Assembly (NCBI RefSeq): GCF_003612015.1
Contig: NZ_RARB01000011.1
Coordinates: 1 to 64,000 of the forward strand
DNA length: 64,000 nucleotides
DNA from: Pantoea piersonii
Lineage (GTDB): Bacteria; Pseudomonadota; Gammaproteobacteria; Enterobacterales; Enterobacteriaceae
Direction of reading: 5' to 3'
This document shows positions 24,289 to 34,595 of this stretch, one piece after another. Below the pieces are notes generated by a model, which did no database searches, was not told where the DNA came from, and saw only the letters and a list, made by a program, of their open reading frames with translations. The first letter of the stretch is position 1; every line of letters starts with the position of its first letter. The position numbers and the translations under genes were made by a program.

Positions 24289-25347
24289 ATGATGCAGGAT
24301 TTGCGTCTGATATTAATCGTTGTTGGCGCGATCGCCATTATAGCGCTCCTTCTTCACGGGCTGTGGACCAGCCGTAAAGAGCGCTCATCAGTGTTCCGCG
24401 ATCGCCCGCACAAACGGCTCAAACAGCGCGACCAGCGCGACGATGATGAAGATAGCCTGACTGACGATGAAGAGGGCGTCGGCGACGTTCGCGTGCGCCA
24501 TGAACGGCCGCATCAGGAGCCGCGCATCGATAATTTCCGCGACGAGCCGCAGGATGATACGCCTCCCTTCAGCGCGACGCCGGAGAAGCCGCGTCAGCCA
24601 GCCGCGCGCCCTCAGCCGCAGCCGGAAAACGATCCGTTGCTGACGCCGCAACAGCCGCGTACTCAGCAGCCGCGCCCGCAACCACAACCTCAGCCGGTCC
24701 AGACACCAGCGCCGCAGCAACCTGCGCCGCGCTTTGCGCCAGCGCAGCCCATACAGGCCGATCCGCTGCTGGATTTAGATCCGCTGGAAGCTGTACAGCC
24801 TGAGCCGGAATTCCAGGCCGAGCCGGAGCATGAGCCGCAGCACGCTGCTCATCACCAGCCGGAATATCAGGAGCCTCAGCACGAAGAACCGGTTCGCCAG
24901 GAGACGCCTAAAGCGCCGGGCAAGCCGAAGGAGACGGTGCTGGTGCTTCACGTCGCCGCGCACACCGGCGGCACGCTGAACGGCGAAGCGCTGCTGCAGG
25001 GCATCCTGCAGGCGGGCTTCCAGTTCGGCGAAATGAATATTTTCCATCGTCATCTCAGCCCTGCGGGCAGTGGCCCGGTGCTGTTCAGCCTGGCCAATAT
25101 GGTTAAGCCAGGCTCGTTTAATCCAGACGAGATGTCTGATTTTTCCACGCCGGGCATCTCTATCTTTATGATGGTGCCTTCCTACGGCGACGCTAACCAA
25201 AACTTTAAGCTGATGCTGCAGTCCGCGCAGCGCATCGCCGATGATGTCGGCGGCGTGGTGCTGGACGATGAGCGTCGTATGATGACGCCGCAGAAGCTGG
25301 AAACCTACAAGACCCGCATCCGCGAGGTCATTGAGTCCAGAGAATAA
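24289..25347 (+). CDS. zipA: Cell division protein ZipA
   Basis: A 352-residue FtsZ-anchoring protein. An N-terminal membrane helix (about 4-24, [21 protein letters not shown]) is followed by a charged patch, a long proline- and glutamine-rich linker (about 65-205), and the C-terminal ZipA domain (about 210-350) that binds the FtsZ tail, with [25 protein letters not shown] and [21 protein letters not shown]. The linker is low-complexity and varies between species. ATG 24289 is followed by a second ATG, as in E. coli ZipA (MMQDLR). Confidence 0.95.
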   Translation: MMQDLRLILIVVGAIAIIALLLHGLWTSRKERSSVFRDRPHKRLKQRDQRDDDEDSLTDDEEGVGDVRVRHERPHQEPRIDNFRDEPQDDTPPFSATPEKPRQPAARPQPQPENDPLLTPQQPRTQQPRPQPQPQPVQTPAPQQPAPRFAPAQPIQADPLLDLDPLEAVQPEPEFQAEPEHEPQHAAHHQPEYQEPQHEEPVRQETPKAPGKPKETVLVLHVAAHTGGTLNGEALLQGILQAGFQFGEMNIFHRHLSPAGSGPVLFSLANMVKPGSFNPDEMSDFSTPGISIFMMVPSYGDANQNFKLMLQSAQRIADDVGGVVLDDERRMMTPQKLETYKTRIREVIESRE

Positions 25348-25372
25348 TCCAGGCCATTAATCCTGATTCACC

Positions 25373-25399
25373 AAACCCCCGCCTGTCGGGGGTTTTTTA
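25373..25399 (+). terminator. Terminator after zipA
   Basis: AAACCCCCG-CCTGT-CGGGGGTTTTTT lies between zipA and ligA and has the full stem plus U-run form. It ends 15 bp before the ligA start. Confidence 0.85.
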
Positions 25400-25404
25400 T
25401 CTGA

Positions 25405-27432
<2,028 letters not shown>

Positions 27433-27433
27433 T

Positions 27434-27652
27434 ATGGACAAGGCGTTCCTGGTTGAGATCGCCAATACGGCGATGCCGTTTGGCAAGTATAAAGGCTGCC
27501 TGCTCATCGATCTGCCGGAGCCTTACCTGCTGTGGTTCGCGCGCAAAGCGGAGTTTCCCTCCGGCCATTTAGGCGAGCTGATGCAGATGACGCTCGCTAT
27601 CAAAATTGAAGGTCTGGAAGGTCTGGTCAAACCGCTTAAACGCAACGCGTAA
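27434..27652 (+). CDS. ypeB: DUF3820 family protein YpeB
   Basis: A 72-residue protein, the same length as E. coli YpeB. It has the family core ANTAMPFGKYKGCLLIDLPEPYLLWFARK and then GHLGELMQMTL. The DUF3820 fold is linked to putative quorum-sensing or nuclease-associated proteins, but no function is proven. The ATG at 27434 starts right after the ligA stop; ATG at 27425 would overlap ligA. It is probably co-transcribed with ligA. Confidence 0.88.
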   Translation: MDKAFLVEIANTAMPFGKYKGCLLIDLPEPYLLWFARKAEFPSGHLGELMQMTLAIKIEGLEGLVKPLKRNA

Positions 27653-27679
27653 AAAAGCCCGCTTCGGCGGGCTTTTTTA
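27651..27679 (+). terminator. Bidirectional terminator between ypeB and yfeH
   Basis: AAAAAAGCCCGC-TTCG-GCGGGCTTTTTT, a UUCG tetraloop hairpin with T-runs on both strands, serves the convergent ypeB and yfeH genes. Confidence 0.9.
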
Positions 27680-28690
27680 TTACTTCTGCGACTCCACGAC
27701 GGTCGGCCTCATCTCTTGCTTCAGCTTCTTCTCATGGCTGGCTTTGTAGCGCTGCGCGATATAAGAGCAGATCATCAGCTGCACCTGATGGAAAATCATT
27801 AGCGGCAGCACGATAATCCCCACCGCGCTGGCCGGGAAGAGAATGTTCGCCATCGGCACGCCGTTCGCCAGGCTCTTTTTCGAACCGCAAAACAGCACCA
27901 CGATTTCATCAGCGCGATTAAAGCCAAACAGGCGCGAGGCGCAGAGATTAATTGTCAGTACCAGCGCCAGCAGCAGCAGACAGCCCGCCAGGATCCACAG
28001 CAGGGTATCAATGCCGACGCGATGCCAGATGCCGTTAACTACTGCTTCGCTAAAGGCGGAGTAAACCACCAGCAGAATCGAGGTCTGGTCGGTTTTGCCG
28101 ATCAGGCTGCGATGCCTTTCCACCCAGCCGGCGATCCAGCGGCGCGACAGGTGACCCAGCACGAAGGGCACCAGCAGCTGCAGCATAATTTTGCCGACCT
28201 GCTCAAGCCCGTTGGTGGGCGCGCTGCTGTGCACGTCCATAACCAGATTCACCAGCAGCGGAGAGATAAAGACGCCCAGCAGGCTCGACGCCGAGGCGCT
28301 GCATACCGCCGCCGCTACGTTACCGCCCGCTATTGAGGTAAAGGCGATAGCGGACTGTACGGTGGCGGGCAGAATGCAGAGATAGATAAAGCCGGTATAG
28401 ATCTCTGCGCTGACCTTAACCGGGTGCCACCAGACGATCAGCAGGCCGATAATCGGGAAGAGCACGAAGGTGCTGAACATAATCCACAAATGCAGCCGCC
28501 AGTGGCTGCTGCCCGCAATGATCTTTTCGCGTGACAGCTTGGCGCCGTGCATAAAAAACAGCAGGGCGATGGCGGCCGTGGTCAGGTATTCGAAGATATC
28601 GACAAAGATGCCTTTAGCAGGCAGGAAGGTGGCCAGCAGCACCGTGATGATCAGTTTGATCATCATCGGATCGAGTCGCAGAAATCCCAT
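27680..28690 (-). CDS. yfeH: Bile acid:sodium symporter family protein YfeH
   Basis: A 336-residue inner-membrane transporter of the SBF/BASS fold with about nine or ten membrane segments. It closely resembles E. coli YfeH: LTTAAIALLFFMHGAKLSRE, YLCILPATVQSAIAFTS, GNVAAAVCSASASSLLG and FCGSKKSLANGVPMANILF. The substrate is unknown; family members move bile acids or other organic anions with sodium. It is transcribed divergently from the LysR gene yfeR, which may regulate it. Confidence 0.92.
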   Translation of the reverse strand: MGFLRLDPMMIKLIITVLLATFLPAKGIFVDIFEYLTTAAIALLFFMHGAKLSREKIIAGSSHWRLHLWIMFSTFVLFPIIGLLIVWWHPVKVSAEIYTGFIYLCILPATVQSAIAFTSIAGGNVAAAVCSASASSLLGVFISPLLVNLVMDVHSSAPTNGLEQVGKIMLQLLVPFVLGHLSRRWIAGWVERHRSLIGKTDQTSILLVVYSAFSEAVVNGIWHRVGIDTLLWILAGCLLLLALVLTINLCASRLFGFNRADEIVVLFCGSKKSLANGVPMANILFPASAVGIIVLPLMIFHQVQLMICSYIAQRYKASHEKKLKQEMRPTVVESQK

Positions 28691-28751
28691 TGTTAAAATC
28701 CGGTTAAAATTTACATGGTGTGATTGTGCGGGAAGTGGGTTTAGAAATAAA

Positions 28752-28770
28752 ATTGATTTATTGCATCAAT
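28752..28770 (+). promoter_or_regulatory. Candidate LysR-type operator between yfeH and yfeR
   Basis: ATTGAT-TTATTGC-ATCAAT is a perfect 6-bp inverted repeat in the 95-bp divergent region, 15 bp before the yfeR ATG. LysR regulators usually bind interrupted dyads in such divergent promoters; the spacing is not the classical T-N11-A. Confidence 0.4.
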
Positions 28771-28785
28771 CTATGAGCCATTTCG

Positions 28786-29706
28786 ATGAATTACACTTTA
28801 CGCCAGCTGCGCACCTTTGTCGCTGTCGCCCACTATGGCGGATTCAGCCAGGCCGGACAGGCGATTGGGTTAAGCCAGTCGGCCGTCAGCCACAGCATTA
28901 AAGAGCTGGAAGCCGTTACTGGCGTGCGGCTGCTCGACAGAACGACCCGCGAAGTGATGCTGACGGAAGCGGGGCAGCAGCTCGCCTCGCGCATGGCGAG
29001 CCTGCTGGAAGAGATGAACTCTACGCTGCTGGATATTCGCAGCTACGGCGAACAGCGCAGCGGTACGGTGCGTATCGCCGCCAGCCAGACCATCTCCGCG
29101 CATCTGATGCCGCAATGCCTTGCCGCGAGCCAGCAAAGCTATCCCGACATCAGGATTATTTTGCATGACCGAGTGCAGGAGATGGTTTTGCAGAGCGTAC
29201 GCAATGCAGAAGTCGATTTCGGTATTGTTATTGGCCCGCTTAACGACAGCGATCTCGACTGCCAGGCGATTCTGGACGAGCCTTTTTTGCTGCTATGCCG
29301 CAGCGACGATCCGCTCGCCCGGGTGGATAAAGCGCAGTGGCGTATGCTGGCGGGACGCACTATGGTGTTGCAGGACTACGCTTCTGGCAGTCGGGTGTTA
29401 ATCGACGCGGCGCTGCGACAGCAGCAGGTCGAGGTAAACGTCGTGCAGGAAATTGGACATCCGGCGACGCTGTTTCCCATGGTCGATGCGGGTATCGGCA
29501 TCAGTATCTTACCGGCGCTGGCGCTGCCGCTTCCGGCGGGCAGGGCGCTGACCGTGCGCCGACTCTATCCGGAAATCAACCGCAGCCTGGTGCTGGTTAA
29601 GCGCAAGAACCGGTCGCTGACGCCTGCGGCGCAGGCGATCTGGCAGGAAGCGCGTCAGCAGGCGGCGCTGCTGACGCAACAACGCACGATAAATCCGGCG
29701 TTTTAG
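28786..29706 (+). CDS. yfeR: LysR family transcriptional regulator YfeR
   Basis: A 306-residue LysR regulator. The N-terminal helix-turn-helix ([29 protein letters not shown], about 25-55) is followed by a periplasmic-binding-like effector domain (about 90-295) with [17 protein letters not shown] and [30 protein letters not shown]. These segments match E. coli YfeR, which responds to osmotic conditions in Salmonella reports. It faces yfeH and overlaps the flxA-like gene by 4 bp at its 3' end. Confidence 0.9.
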   Translation: MNYTLRQLRTFVAVAHYGGFSQAGQAIGLSQSAVSHSIKELEAVTGVRLLDRTTREVMLTEAGQQLASRMASLLEEMNSTLLDIRSYGEQRSGTVRIAASQTISAHLMPQCLAASQQSYPDIRIILHDRVQEMVLQSVRNAEVDFGIVIGPLNDSDLDCQAILDEPFLLLCRSDDPLARVDKAQWRMLAGRTMVLQDYASGSRVLIDAALRQQQVEVNVVQEIGHPATLFPMVDAGIGISILPALALPLPAGRALTVRRLYPEINRSLVLVKRKNRSLTPAAQAIWQEARQQAALLTQQRTINPAF

Positions 29707-30050
29707 ATATAGACGTTAACCTGATTGGTAGCGGTCGGACGATTAATGCCGTCAGCAGCCTGAACGCTCGCGGCCTGTTTCGCCGGTTCGCTGTTCTGCT
29801 GCGCCTGCTCGGTCTGCTTCTGCTCAAGCTGAGCAATCTGCGCTTCGAGCATGGCGATTTGCGACTGGTACATCTGCTCCATTTCAGATTTCTGCTCGTC
29901 GGTCAGATCCTGATTATCCGACAGCTCTTTAACCTGCTTCGTGATGCTCTGGATCTGCTTATTAAGCGCGGAAATCTGCGACGAGACGCTGGCGCTGCTG
30001 CTGCCGGCGCTACTGCCTGTACTGCCAGATAAAGCGGATATTGCGGACAT
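29703..30050 (-). CDS. FlxA-like family protein
   Basis: A 115-residue coiled-coil protein of the FlxA family: a serine-rich N-terminus, two alpha-helical heptad regions (about 30-85, rich in Q, E, K) and a conserved short C-terminal tail ending NVYI. E. coli flxA is a sigma-28 (flagellar) regulated gene of unclear function. Start 30050 is preferred over the in-frame ATG at 30071 because AAGGAG lies 8 nt before it. A sigma-28-type promoter lies just upstream (30085-30111). Confidence 0.8.
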   Translation of the reverse strand: MSAISALSGSTGSSAGSSSASVSSQISALNKQIQSITKQVKELSDNQDLTDEQKSEMEQMYQSQIAMLEAQIAQLEQKQTEQAQQNSEPAKQAASVQAADGINRPTATNQVNVYI

Positions 30051-30084
30051 CTTTTTTCTCCTTGCATGCAAATAGACAAAATCG

Positions 30085-30111
30085 TTATCGGTTCAGGAAA
30101 AAAAGGCTTGA
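30085..30111 (-). promoter_or_regulatory. Candidate sigma-28 (FliA) promoter of the flxA-like gene
   Basis: On the minus strand TCAAGCCT, an exact 11-bp spacer, then ACCGATAA fits the FliA pattern TAAAGTTT-N11-GCCGATAA (7 of 8 in the -10, 5 of 8 in the -35). Transcription would start about 28 bp before the ATG. Confidence 0.65.
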
Positions 30112-30168
30112 GGCAAGAAAGCGTTAAGGTTTGGAAAAGGTATTGTCGGGGCCGCGGCGCAGTGGCCG

Positions 30169-30346
30169 GAAACGAAAAAAGCGCCCGTTGGGCGCTTTTC
30201 TCTGAATTTGGTGGGTCGTGCAGGATTTGCCTCGGCCCGTCCGGGGCCTCGCCCTGCGGGTGATGCTTTGCATCACCCTGAATCGCTCCGGCGATTCAGT
30301 CGAACCTGCGCAGGTTCTCATCCTGCACGCTAACCTTATGTGCACA
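30169..30346 (-). repeat. 178-bp tRNA-Lys-derived repeat, distal unit (rtT-like)
   Basis: One of two tandem 178-bp units behind tRNA-Lys. It contains a terminator hairpin (30175-30199), the last 19 nt of tRNA-Lys (30209-30227, TGGTGGGTCGTGCAGGATT on the plus strand) and a body rich in inverted repeats: GGGTGATGC/GCATCACCC, GAATCGCC/GGCGATTC and AACCTGCGCAGGTT. The unit length and the 19-nt tRNA tail match the rtT repeats behind tyrT in E. coli, as I recall them. Confidence 0.85.
30175..30199 (-). terminator. Terminator copy 1 (distal repeat)
   Basis: On the minus strand GCGCCC-AAC-GGGCGC followed by TTTTTT; it is identical to the copies at 30353 and 30531. Confidence 0.85.
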
Positions 30347-30524
30347 GAAACGAAAAAAGCGCCCGTTGGGCGCTTTTCTCTGAATTTGGTGGGTCGTGCA
30401 GGATTTTCCTCGGCCCGTCCGGCGCCTCGCCCTGCGGGTGATGCTTCGCATCAGCCTGAATCGCTCCGGCGATTCAGTCGAACCTGCGCAGGTTCTCATC
30501 CTGCACGCTAACCTTACGTGTACA
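30347..30524 (-). repeat. 178-bp tRNA-Lys-derived repeat, proximal unit (rtT-like)
   Basis: Second tandem unit, nearly identical to the distal one, exactly 178 bp out of phase. It has its own terminator (30353-30377) and a 19-nt copy of the tRNA-Lys 3' end (30387-30405). A few point differences from the distal unit fall mainly in loops and in one stem position. It lies directly downstream of the tRNA-Lys terminator, so it would be transcribed by read-through. Confidence 0.85.
30353..30377 (-). terminator. Terminator copy 2 (proximal repeat)
   Basis: Same hairpin and six-T run as the other two copies, 178 bp from each. Confidence 0.85.
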
Positions 30525-30530
30525 GAAACG

Positions 30531-30555
30531 AAAAAAGCGCCCGTTGGGCGCTTTT
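30531..30555 (-). terminator. Terminator after tRNA-Lys
   Basis: GCGCCC-AAC-GGGCGC plus TTTTTT on the minus strand, 10 bp after the CCA end of tRNA-Lys; first of three identical terminators in series. Confidence 0.9.
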
Positions 30556-30564
30556 CTCTGAATT

Positions 30565-30640
30565 TGGTGGGTCGTGCAGGATTCGAACCTGCGACCAATT
30601 GATTAAAAGTCAACTGCTCTACCGACTGAGCTAACGACCC
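30565..30640 (-). tRNA. lysV: tRNA-Lys (anticodon TTT)
   Basis: 76-nt cloverleaf with encoded CCA. The acceptor stem is GGGTCGT/ACGACCC, the anticodon loop reads CTTTTAA, and the T-arm is GCAGGTTCGAATCCTGC. It is the last gene of a Val-Val-Val-Lys operon, as in E. coli valUXY-lysV. Confidence 0.97.
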
Positions 30641-30644
30641 GAAG

Positions 30645-30720
30645 TGGTGGGTGATGACGGGCTCGAACCGCCGACCCCCTCCTTGTAAGGGAGATGCTCT
30701 ACCAACTGAGCTAATCACCC
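30645..30720 (-). tRNA. valY: tRNA-Val (anticodon TAC), copy 3
   Basis: 76-nt tRNA with CCA, acceptor GGGTGAT/ATCACCC, anticodon loop CTTACAA. It lies 4 bp before tRNA-Lys in the same transcript. Confidence 0.97.
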
Positions 30721-30761
30721 ACTTCGGTACTGCTTAACAAGAGTGTCATCTGACAAAGATA

Positions 30762-30837
30762 TGGTGGGTGATGACGGGCTCGAACCGCCGACCCCCTCCT
30801 TGTAAGGGAGATGCTCTACCAACTGAGCTAATCACCC
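30762..30837 (-). tRNA. valX: tRNA-Val (anticodon TAC), copy 2
   Basis: Identical to the other two tRNA-Val copies in this cluster, with encoded CCA. Confidence 0.97.
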
Positions 30838-30875
30838 ATATCTTATCTCTTGTTCACTGCGGGCCACCTTAAGAG

Positions 30876-30951
30876 TGGTGGGTGATGACGGGCTCGAACC
30901 GCCGACCCCCTCCTTGTAAGGGAGATGCTCTACCAACTGAGCTAATCACCC
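30876..30951 (-). tRNA. valU: tRNA-Val (anticodon TAC), copy 1
   Basis: First tRNA of the operon; same sequence as the others. A near-consensus promoter lies 18 bp upstream. Confidence 0.97.
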
Positions 30952-30968
30952 CCGCTGTGTGGAGTCGC

Positions 30969-30996
30969 ATTATAGGGATCCTTCGAAGTGAGTCAA
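30969..30996 (-). promoter_or_regulatory. Promoter of the tRNA-Val/Lys operon
   Basis: On the minus strand TTGACT, 16-bp spacer, TATAAT, then a GC-rich discriminator (GCGACTCC) typical of stringently controlled stable-RNA promoters. Confidence 0.85.
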
Positions 30997-31222
30997 CGCT
31001 TTTTAAAACTAAAATGCGCGTTCGCTTCAAAATTAGACATCCCGCGCTGCTTTTAGCCAATGTGCTGGTTTTATTAGCAGAAACCCGCCGCTTTACCCCT
31101 TTGCGCAGGCGCGCAGTCATTGAGGATTCAACGCCAAGTGCTAGAATGTGCGCACGGTTTTTCGCGTCTAACCCGTTTTTTGTCATCCAGACAAAGAACC
31201 TGCGCATCTAAGGCACTGCTGA

Positions 31223-32638
31223 ATGAAAATCAAAACTCGCTTCGCGCCCAGCCCGACCGGCTACCTGCATGTCGGCGGCGCACGCACCGCGCTCTACTCC
31301 TGGCTTTTCGCACGTCATAACCAGGGCGAATTTGTCCTGCGTATCGAAGACACCGATCTGGAGCGTTCCACGCCGGAAGCCATCGAAGCCATTATGGATG
31401 GCATGAACTGGCTGAGCCTGGACTGGGACGAGGGCCCGTACTACCAGACCAAACGCTTCGATCGCTATAACGCGGTTATCGATGACATGCTGGAAGCGGG
31501 CACCGCCTATAAATGCTACTGCTCGAAAGAGCGCCTGGAGCAGCTGCGCGAAACGCAAATGGCGAACGGCGAAAAGCCGCGCTACGACGGCCACTGCCGC
31601 GACAGCCATGAACATCACGCGGCGGACGAGCCTTGCGTGGTGCGCTTCCGCAACCCGCAGGAAGGTTCGGTTATTTTTGACGACCAGATCCGCGGCCCGA
31701 TCGAGTTCAGCAACCAGGAGCTGGACGACCTGATTATCCGCCGCACCGACGGTTCGCCGACCTACAATTTCTGCGTCGTCGTCGATGACTGGGATATGGG
31801 CATCACCCATGTGATTCGCGGCGAAGACCACATCAACAATACGCCGCGCCAGATCAACATCCTTAAAGCGATCGGCGCGCAGGTGCCGGTTTATGCGCAC
31901 GTCTCTATGATTTTGGGCGACGACGGCAAAAAACTCTCCAAGCGTCACGGCGCGGTAGGGGTTATGCAGTACCGCGACGACGGCTACCTGCCGGAAGCGC
32001 TGCTTAACTACCTGGTGCGTCTGGGCTGGTCCCATGGCGATCAGGAGATCTTCTCTGTTCCAGAGATGAAAGCGCTGTTTACGCTGGACGCCGTCAGCAA
32101 ATCTGCCAGCGCGTTCAACACCGAAAAGCTGCAGTGGCTCAATCACCACTACATTAACAGCATGCCGCCGGAATATGTGGCGACCCATCTGCAGTGGCAC
32201 ATCGAACAGCAGAATATTGACACCCGCACCGGCCCGGAACTGGCGAAGCTGGTCACGCTGCTGGGCGAACGCTGCAAAACGCTGAAAGAGATGGCGGCTT
32301 CCTGCCGTTACTTCTATGAAGAGTTTGATGAGTTCGATGCTGACGCGGCGAAAAAGCATCTGCGTCCGGTTGCGCGGCAGCCGCTGGAAGTCGTGCGCGA
32401 TAAACTGACCGCCATTAGCGACTGGACGGCGGAAAACGTGCACCAGGCGATTCAAAGCACGGCGGATGAGCTGGAAGTCGGGATGGGCAAGGTCGGCATG
32501 CCGCTGCGCGTCGCCGTCACCGGCGCAGGCCAGTCACCAGGGCTGGACGTTACTGTCGAAGCTATCGGACAACGCCGTAGCGTGGCGCGTATTGAAAAAG
32601 CGCTGGCTTTTATTGCTGAACGCGAAGCGCAGGCCTGA
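31223..32638 (+). CDS. gltX: Glutamate-tRNA ligase
   Basis: A 471-residue class I synthetase that charges tRNA-Glu, the same length as E. coli GltX. The HIGH-type motif is [15 protein letters not shown] at residue 10, the KMSKS-type motif is [11 protein letters not shown] near 237, and the four-residue zinc-site region CYCSKE...CRDSHEHH near 98-127 is intact. The C-terminal helical anticodon domain runs from about 310. Its position between the Val/Lys and Ala tRNA clusters is that of E. coli. Confidence 0.97.
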   Translation: MKIKTRFAPSPTGYLHVGGARTALYSWLFARHNQGEFVLRIEDTDLERSTPEAIEAIMDGMNWLSLDWDEGPYYQTKRFDRYNAVIDDMLEAGTAYKCYCSKERLEQLRETQMANGEKPRYDGHCRDSHEHHAADEPCVVRFRNPQEGSVIFDDQIRGPIEFSNQELDDLIIRRTDGSPTYNFCVVVDDWDMGITHVIRGEDHINNTPRQINILKAIGAQVPVYAHVSMILGDDGKKLSKRHGAVGVMQYRDDGYLPEALLNYLVRLGWSHGDQEIFSVPEMKALFTLDAVSKSASAFNTEKLQWLNHHYINSMPPEYVATHLQWHIEQQNIDTRTGPELAKLVTLLGERCKTLKEMAASCRYFYEEFDEFDADAAKKHLRPVARQPLEVVRDKLTAISDWTAENVHQAIQSTADELEVGMGKVGMPLRVAVTGAGQSPGLDVTVEAIGQRRSVARIEKALAFIAEREAQA

Positions 32639-32643
32639 CAGAC

Positions 32644-32676
32644 AAAAACCGGAAGCGCGATGCTTCCGGTTTTTTT
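32644..32676 (+). terminator. Terminator after gltX
   Basis: ACCGGAAGC-GCGAT-GCTTCCGGT followed by seven T; it overlaps the end of the convergent yfeC-like gene and probably serves both strands. Confidence 0.88.
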
Positions 32677-33028
32677 ATTCTTCGCTAATCCCCAGCCGCT
32701 GCAATACGCCTTTAATCCCTTCACGCAAAATCAGCGCGACAAGCTTATCCTGCTCACTCTGCGACATTTGCTGTACAGAACTTAATAGTAACGCAGGTAA
32801 AGAGTTCTGTTGCGTGGTGTAGGAGGCGTTGGGTTCGTTCAGGTTGCGCATGGACTGAATAAAGTTTTTCACGCGCTCGTCAATATGAATCAATCTCGCT
32901 TTACCGCCCTGTACGCCCGGCTTCGGCGTGGTGGTCCAGTTTTCGCGCTTAATCCATTTATTGACCGTTTGACGACTGTAACCTGTTTCGTTCGCGAGTT
33001 CTTCGGGGGTTAACCATTCCTTTTTCAC
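32675..33028 (-). CDS. YfeC-like putative DNA-binding regulator
   Basis: A 117-residue protein with an N-terminal helix-turn-helix of the YfeC/YfeD (DUF1323) type: LTPEELANETGYSRQTVNKWIKRENW, then TTPKPGVQGGKARLIHID. The C-terminal part is helical and ends in the family motif LREGIKGVLQRLGISEE. E. coli has two such genes (yfeC, yfeD) at the same place beside gltX. I prefer the GTG at 33028 because AGGGA lies 7 nt before it; an ATG at 33058 adds ten residues but has no ribosome binding site. Targets are unknown. Confidence 0.8.
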   Translation of the reverse strand: MKKEWLTPEELANETGYSRQTVNKWIKRENWTTTPKPGVQGGKARLIHIDERVKNFIQSMRNLNEPNASYTTQQNSLPALLLSSVQQMSQSEQDKLVALILREGIKGVLQRLGISEE

Positions 33029-33104
33029 GATGCTGTCCCTGTGTAATACATTAGCCATACATATTACAGCAAATCGTAACGCGTGAAAGTAACGCGAATG
33101 GAAA

Positions 33105-33132
33105 TTGCCTTTTGCCTGGCGACAAAAGGCAA
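33105..33132. repeat. Inverted repeat between yfeC-like gene and FNT gene
   Basis: TTGCCTTTTG-CCTGGCGA-CAAAAGGCAA, a perfect 10-bp repeat followed on the plus strand by a run of A. It may be the 3' hairpin of the FNT transcript, although the T-run on that strand precedes the stem. Confidence 0.5.
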
Positions 33133-33139
33133 AAAAAAA

Positions 33140-33928
33140 TTACTGCGCGGTACCTACTGCTTCAGCAGAAGGACGGAAGGCGAGGTAGTAAGCGAGGCCG
33201 ACAAAAACAGCGCCGCCGACGCCGTTACCCAGGAACACGGCAACGAAGTTAGGCAGGTAATCCGCCCAGGTCAGCTGGCCAGCGAAGATGGCCGCAGGCA
33301 CGATAAACATGTTAGCGACGACGTGCTGAAAACCGATGGCGACGAACGCCATAACCGGGAACCACATACCGAAGATTTTGCCCACCACATCTTTACTGGC
33401 GAATGCCAGCCATACCGCCAGGCAAACCAGCCAGTTACAGCCGATGCCGGAGATAAAGGCGTGCAGGAAATCCGCGTGCACTTTCGCACTGGCGATAGCG
33501 ACGGTCTTCTTCAGATAGTCGCCTTCGGTCATGCCCAGCATATGGCCGAAGAACCAGGCGATGGCAAGGCTGCCGATAAAGTTAGCGATAGTGACCCAAA
33601 ACCAGTTGCGCAGCACGGCGAAACCGCTAATACGGCGCGCAAACCAGGAGACTGGCATCGTCATCATATTGCCGGTCAGCAGTTCGCCGCCCGCCAGTAC
33701 GGTCAGGATCAGGCCGACCGGGAACACGGCAGCGCCCAGCAGGCCGCCAAACGAGCCCCACTCAGCCGGTAGCGAGTTGATCACGTGCAGATCAAGCAGA
33801 AAGCCGGTGGCGATAAAGGCGCCGGCCATAAAGCCAAGAATTAATAAAGTCGGAATGGAGGCGCGGCTTTTAGTGACGCCAGCCTGAATCGCCAGTTGAG
33901 CGATCTCTTTAGGTGAATGCAGCGACAT
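33140..33928 (-). CDS. Formate/nitrite transporter (FNT) family channel
   Basis: A 262-residue inner-membrane protein with six membrane segments and the FNT signatures GGELLTGNMMTM (about 80-91, slit-lining loop) and ISGIGCNWLVCLAVWLA (about 160). FNT pentamers conduct small anions such as formate, nitrite or hydrosulfide. The protein is nearer the NirC/YwcJ side of the family than FocA, but the neighbours give no clue to the substrate. It is transcribed alone; E. coli lacks this gene here. Confidence 0.87.
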   Translation of the reverse strand: MSLHSPKEIAQLAIQAGVTKSRASIPTLLILGFMAGAFIATGFLLDLHVINSLPAEWGSFGGLLGAAVFPVGLILTVLAGGELLTGNMMTMPVSWFARRISGFAVLRNWFWVTIANFIGSLAIAWFFGHMLGMTEGDYLKKTVAIASAKVHADFLHAFISGIGCNWLVCLAVWLAFASKDVVGKIFGMWFPVMAFVAIGFQHVVANMFIVPAAIFAGQLTWADYLPNFVAVFLGNGVGGAVFVGLAYYLAFRPSAEAVGTAQ

Positions 33929-34216
33929 AGTATCTCGAATATTATTGATAGTTGTGACAGGGATGGTGTTGTTTTAAGGCGTGGGCAGCGATGACCACTT
34001 GGTTAGCGGGCTAAGTTTTACACGGCTTTTAACGGAAAACAAGAAAAATCCTAAAGGCTGTTTAACGGTAATTTAACCTGTCAAAGCAGTTAAAATCTGG
34101 TGCGTAACCGCGCTGTTTAGCGCTCCCTGTAACGACTGGATAAAAGCGGCTGAAAACAGCGTGTTCCGCTATTTGCCGCCTTTTTCAGCGATCAAACGCA
34201 GTTTTTGATTTTGCCG
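33929..34216. other. Non-coding region between FNT gene and tRNA-Ala
   Basis: Nearly 290 bp with no supported gene. It is AT-rich near 34020-34100 and should carry the FNT promoter (minus strand) and upstream activating sequence for the tRNA-Ala promoter. I see no clear FNR or NarL site. Confidence 0.5.
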
Positions 34217-34245
34217 TTGACACCCTGAGGACGGTTTCATATCAT
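34217..34245 (+). promoter_or_regulatory. Promoter of the tRNA-Ala pair
   Basis: TTGACA, 17-bp spacer, TATCAT, then a GC discriminator (GCCGTCCG). The start would fall about 30 bp before the first tRNA-Ala. Confidence 0.85.
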
Positions 34246-34281
34246 GCCGTCCGTCGAGTAACACGACGGTTTTTTCGGTTC

Positions 34282-34357
<76 letters not shown>

Positions 34358-34402
34358 AATCGCATCCCAACGATTTGGCACTGAAAAAACGATTCCAGAT
34401 GT

Positions 34403-34478
<76 letters not shown>

Positions 34479-34549
34479 TTTTCAAAGACCTGATTTCTCA
34501 GGCAGCTTCCTTAAACAGCAGACCAGTCAGTTAACGCATTTGCGCGCGC

Positions 34550-34570
34550 AAAAAAGAGCGACATCGCTGC
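34550..34570 (-). terminator. Possible terminator of the organosulfur operon
   Basis: On the minus strand a short stem (AGCG-ATGT-CGCT) is followed by CTTTTTT, 25 bp beyond the rhodanese stop. The stem is short, so strength is uncertain. Confidence 0.4.
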
Positions 34571-34595
34571 CGCCCTGTTTTCATGCCCTCAATGT

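Noticed and set aside
24640..24900. Repeat-like CAGCCGCGCCC-type DNA in zipA
   Set aside because: It encodes the normal proline/glutamine-rich linker of ZipA.
30169..30524. CRISPR array or integrative-element attachment site at tRNA-Lys
   Set aside because: Units are 178 bp with no spacers, and no integrase gene follows; the rtT-like explanation fits better.
30218..30718. Short frames encoding NLVGRAGFEPAT- and VGRASPLQGGGRRFEP-like peptides
   Set aside because: These are well-known spurious translations of tRNA genes and their repeats, not proteins.
31208..32455. Minus-strand open frame opposite gltX
   Set aside because: Antisense shadow of a conserved synthetase gene.
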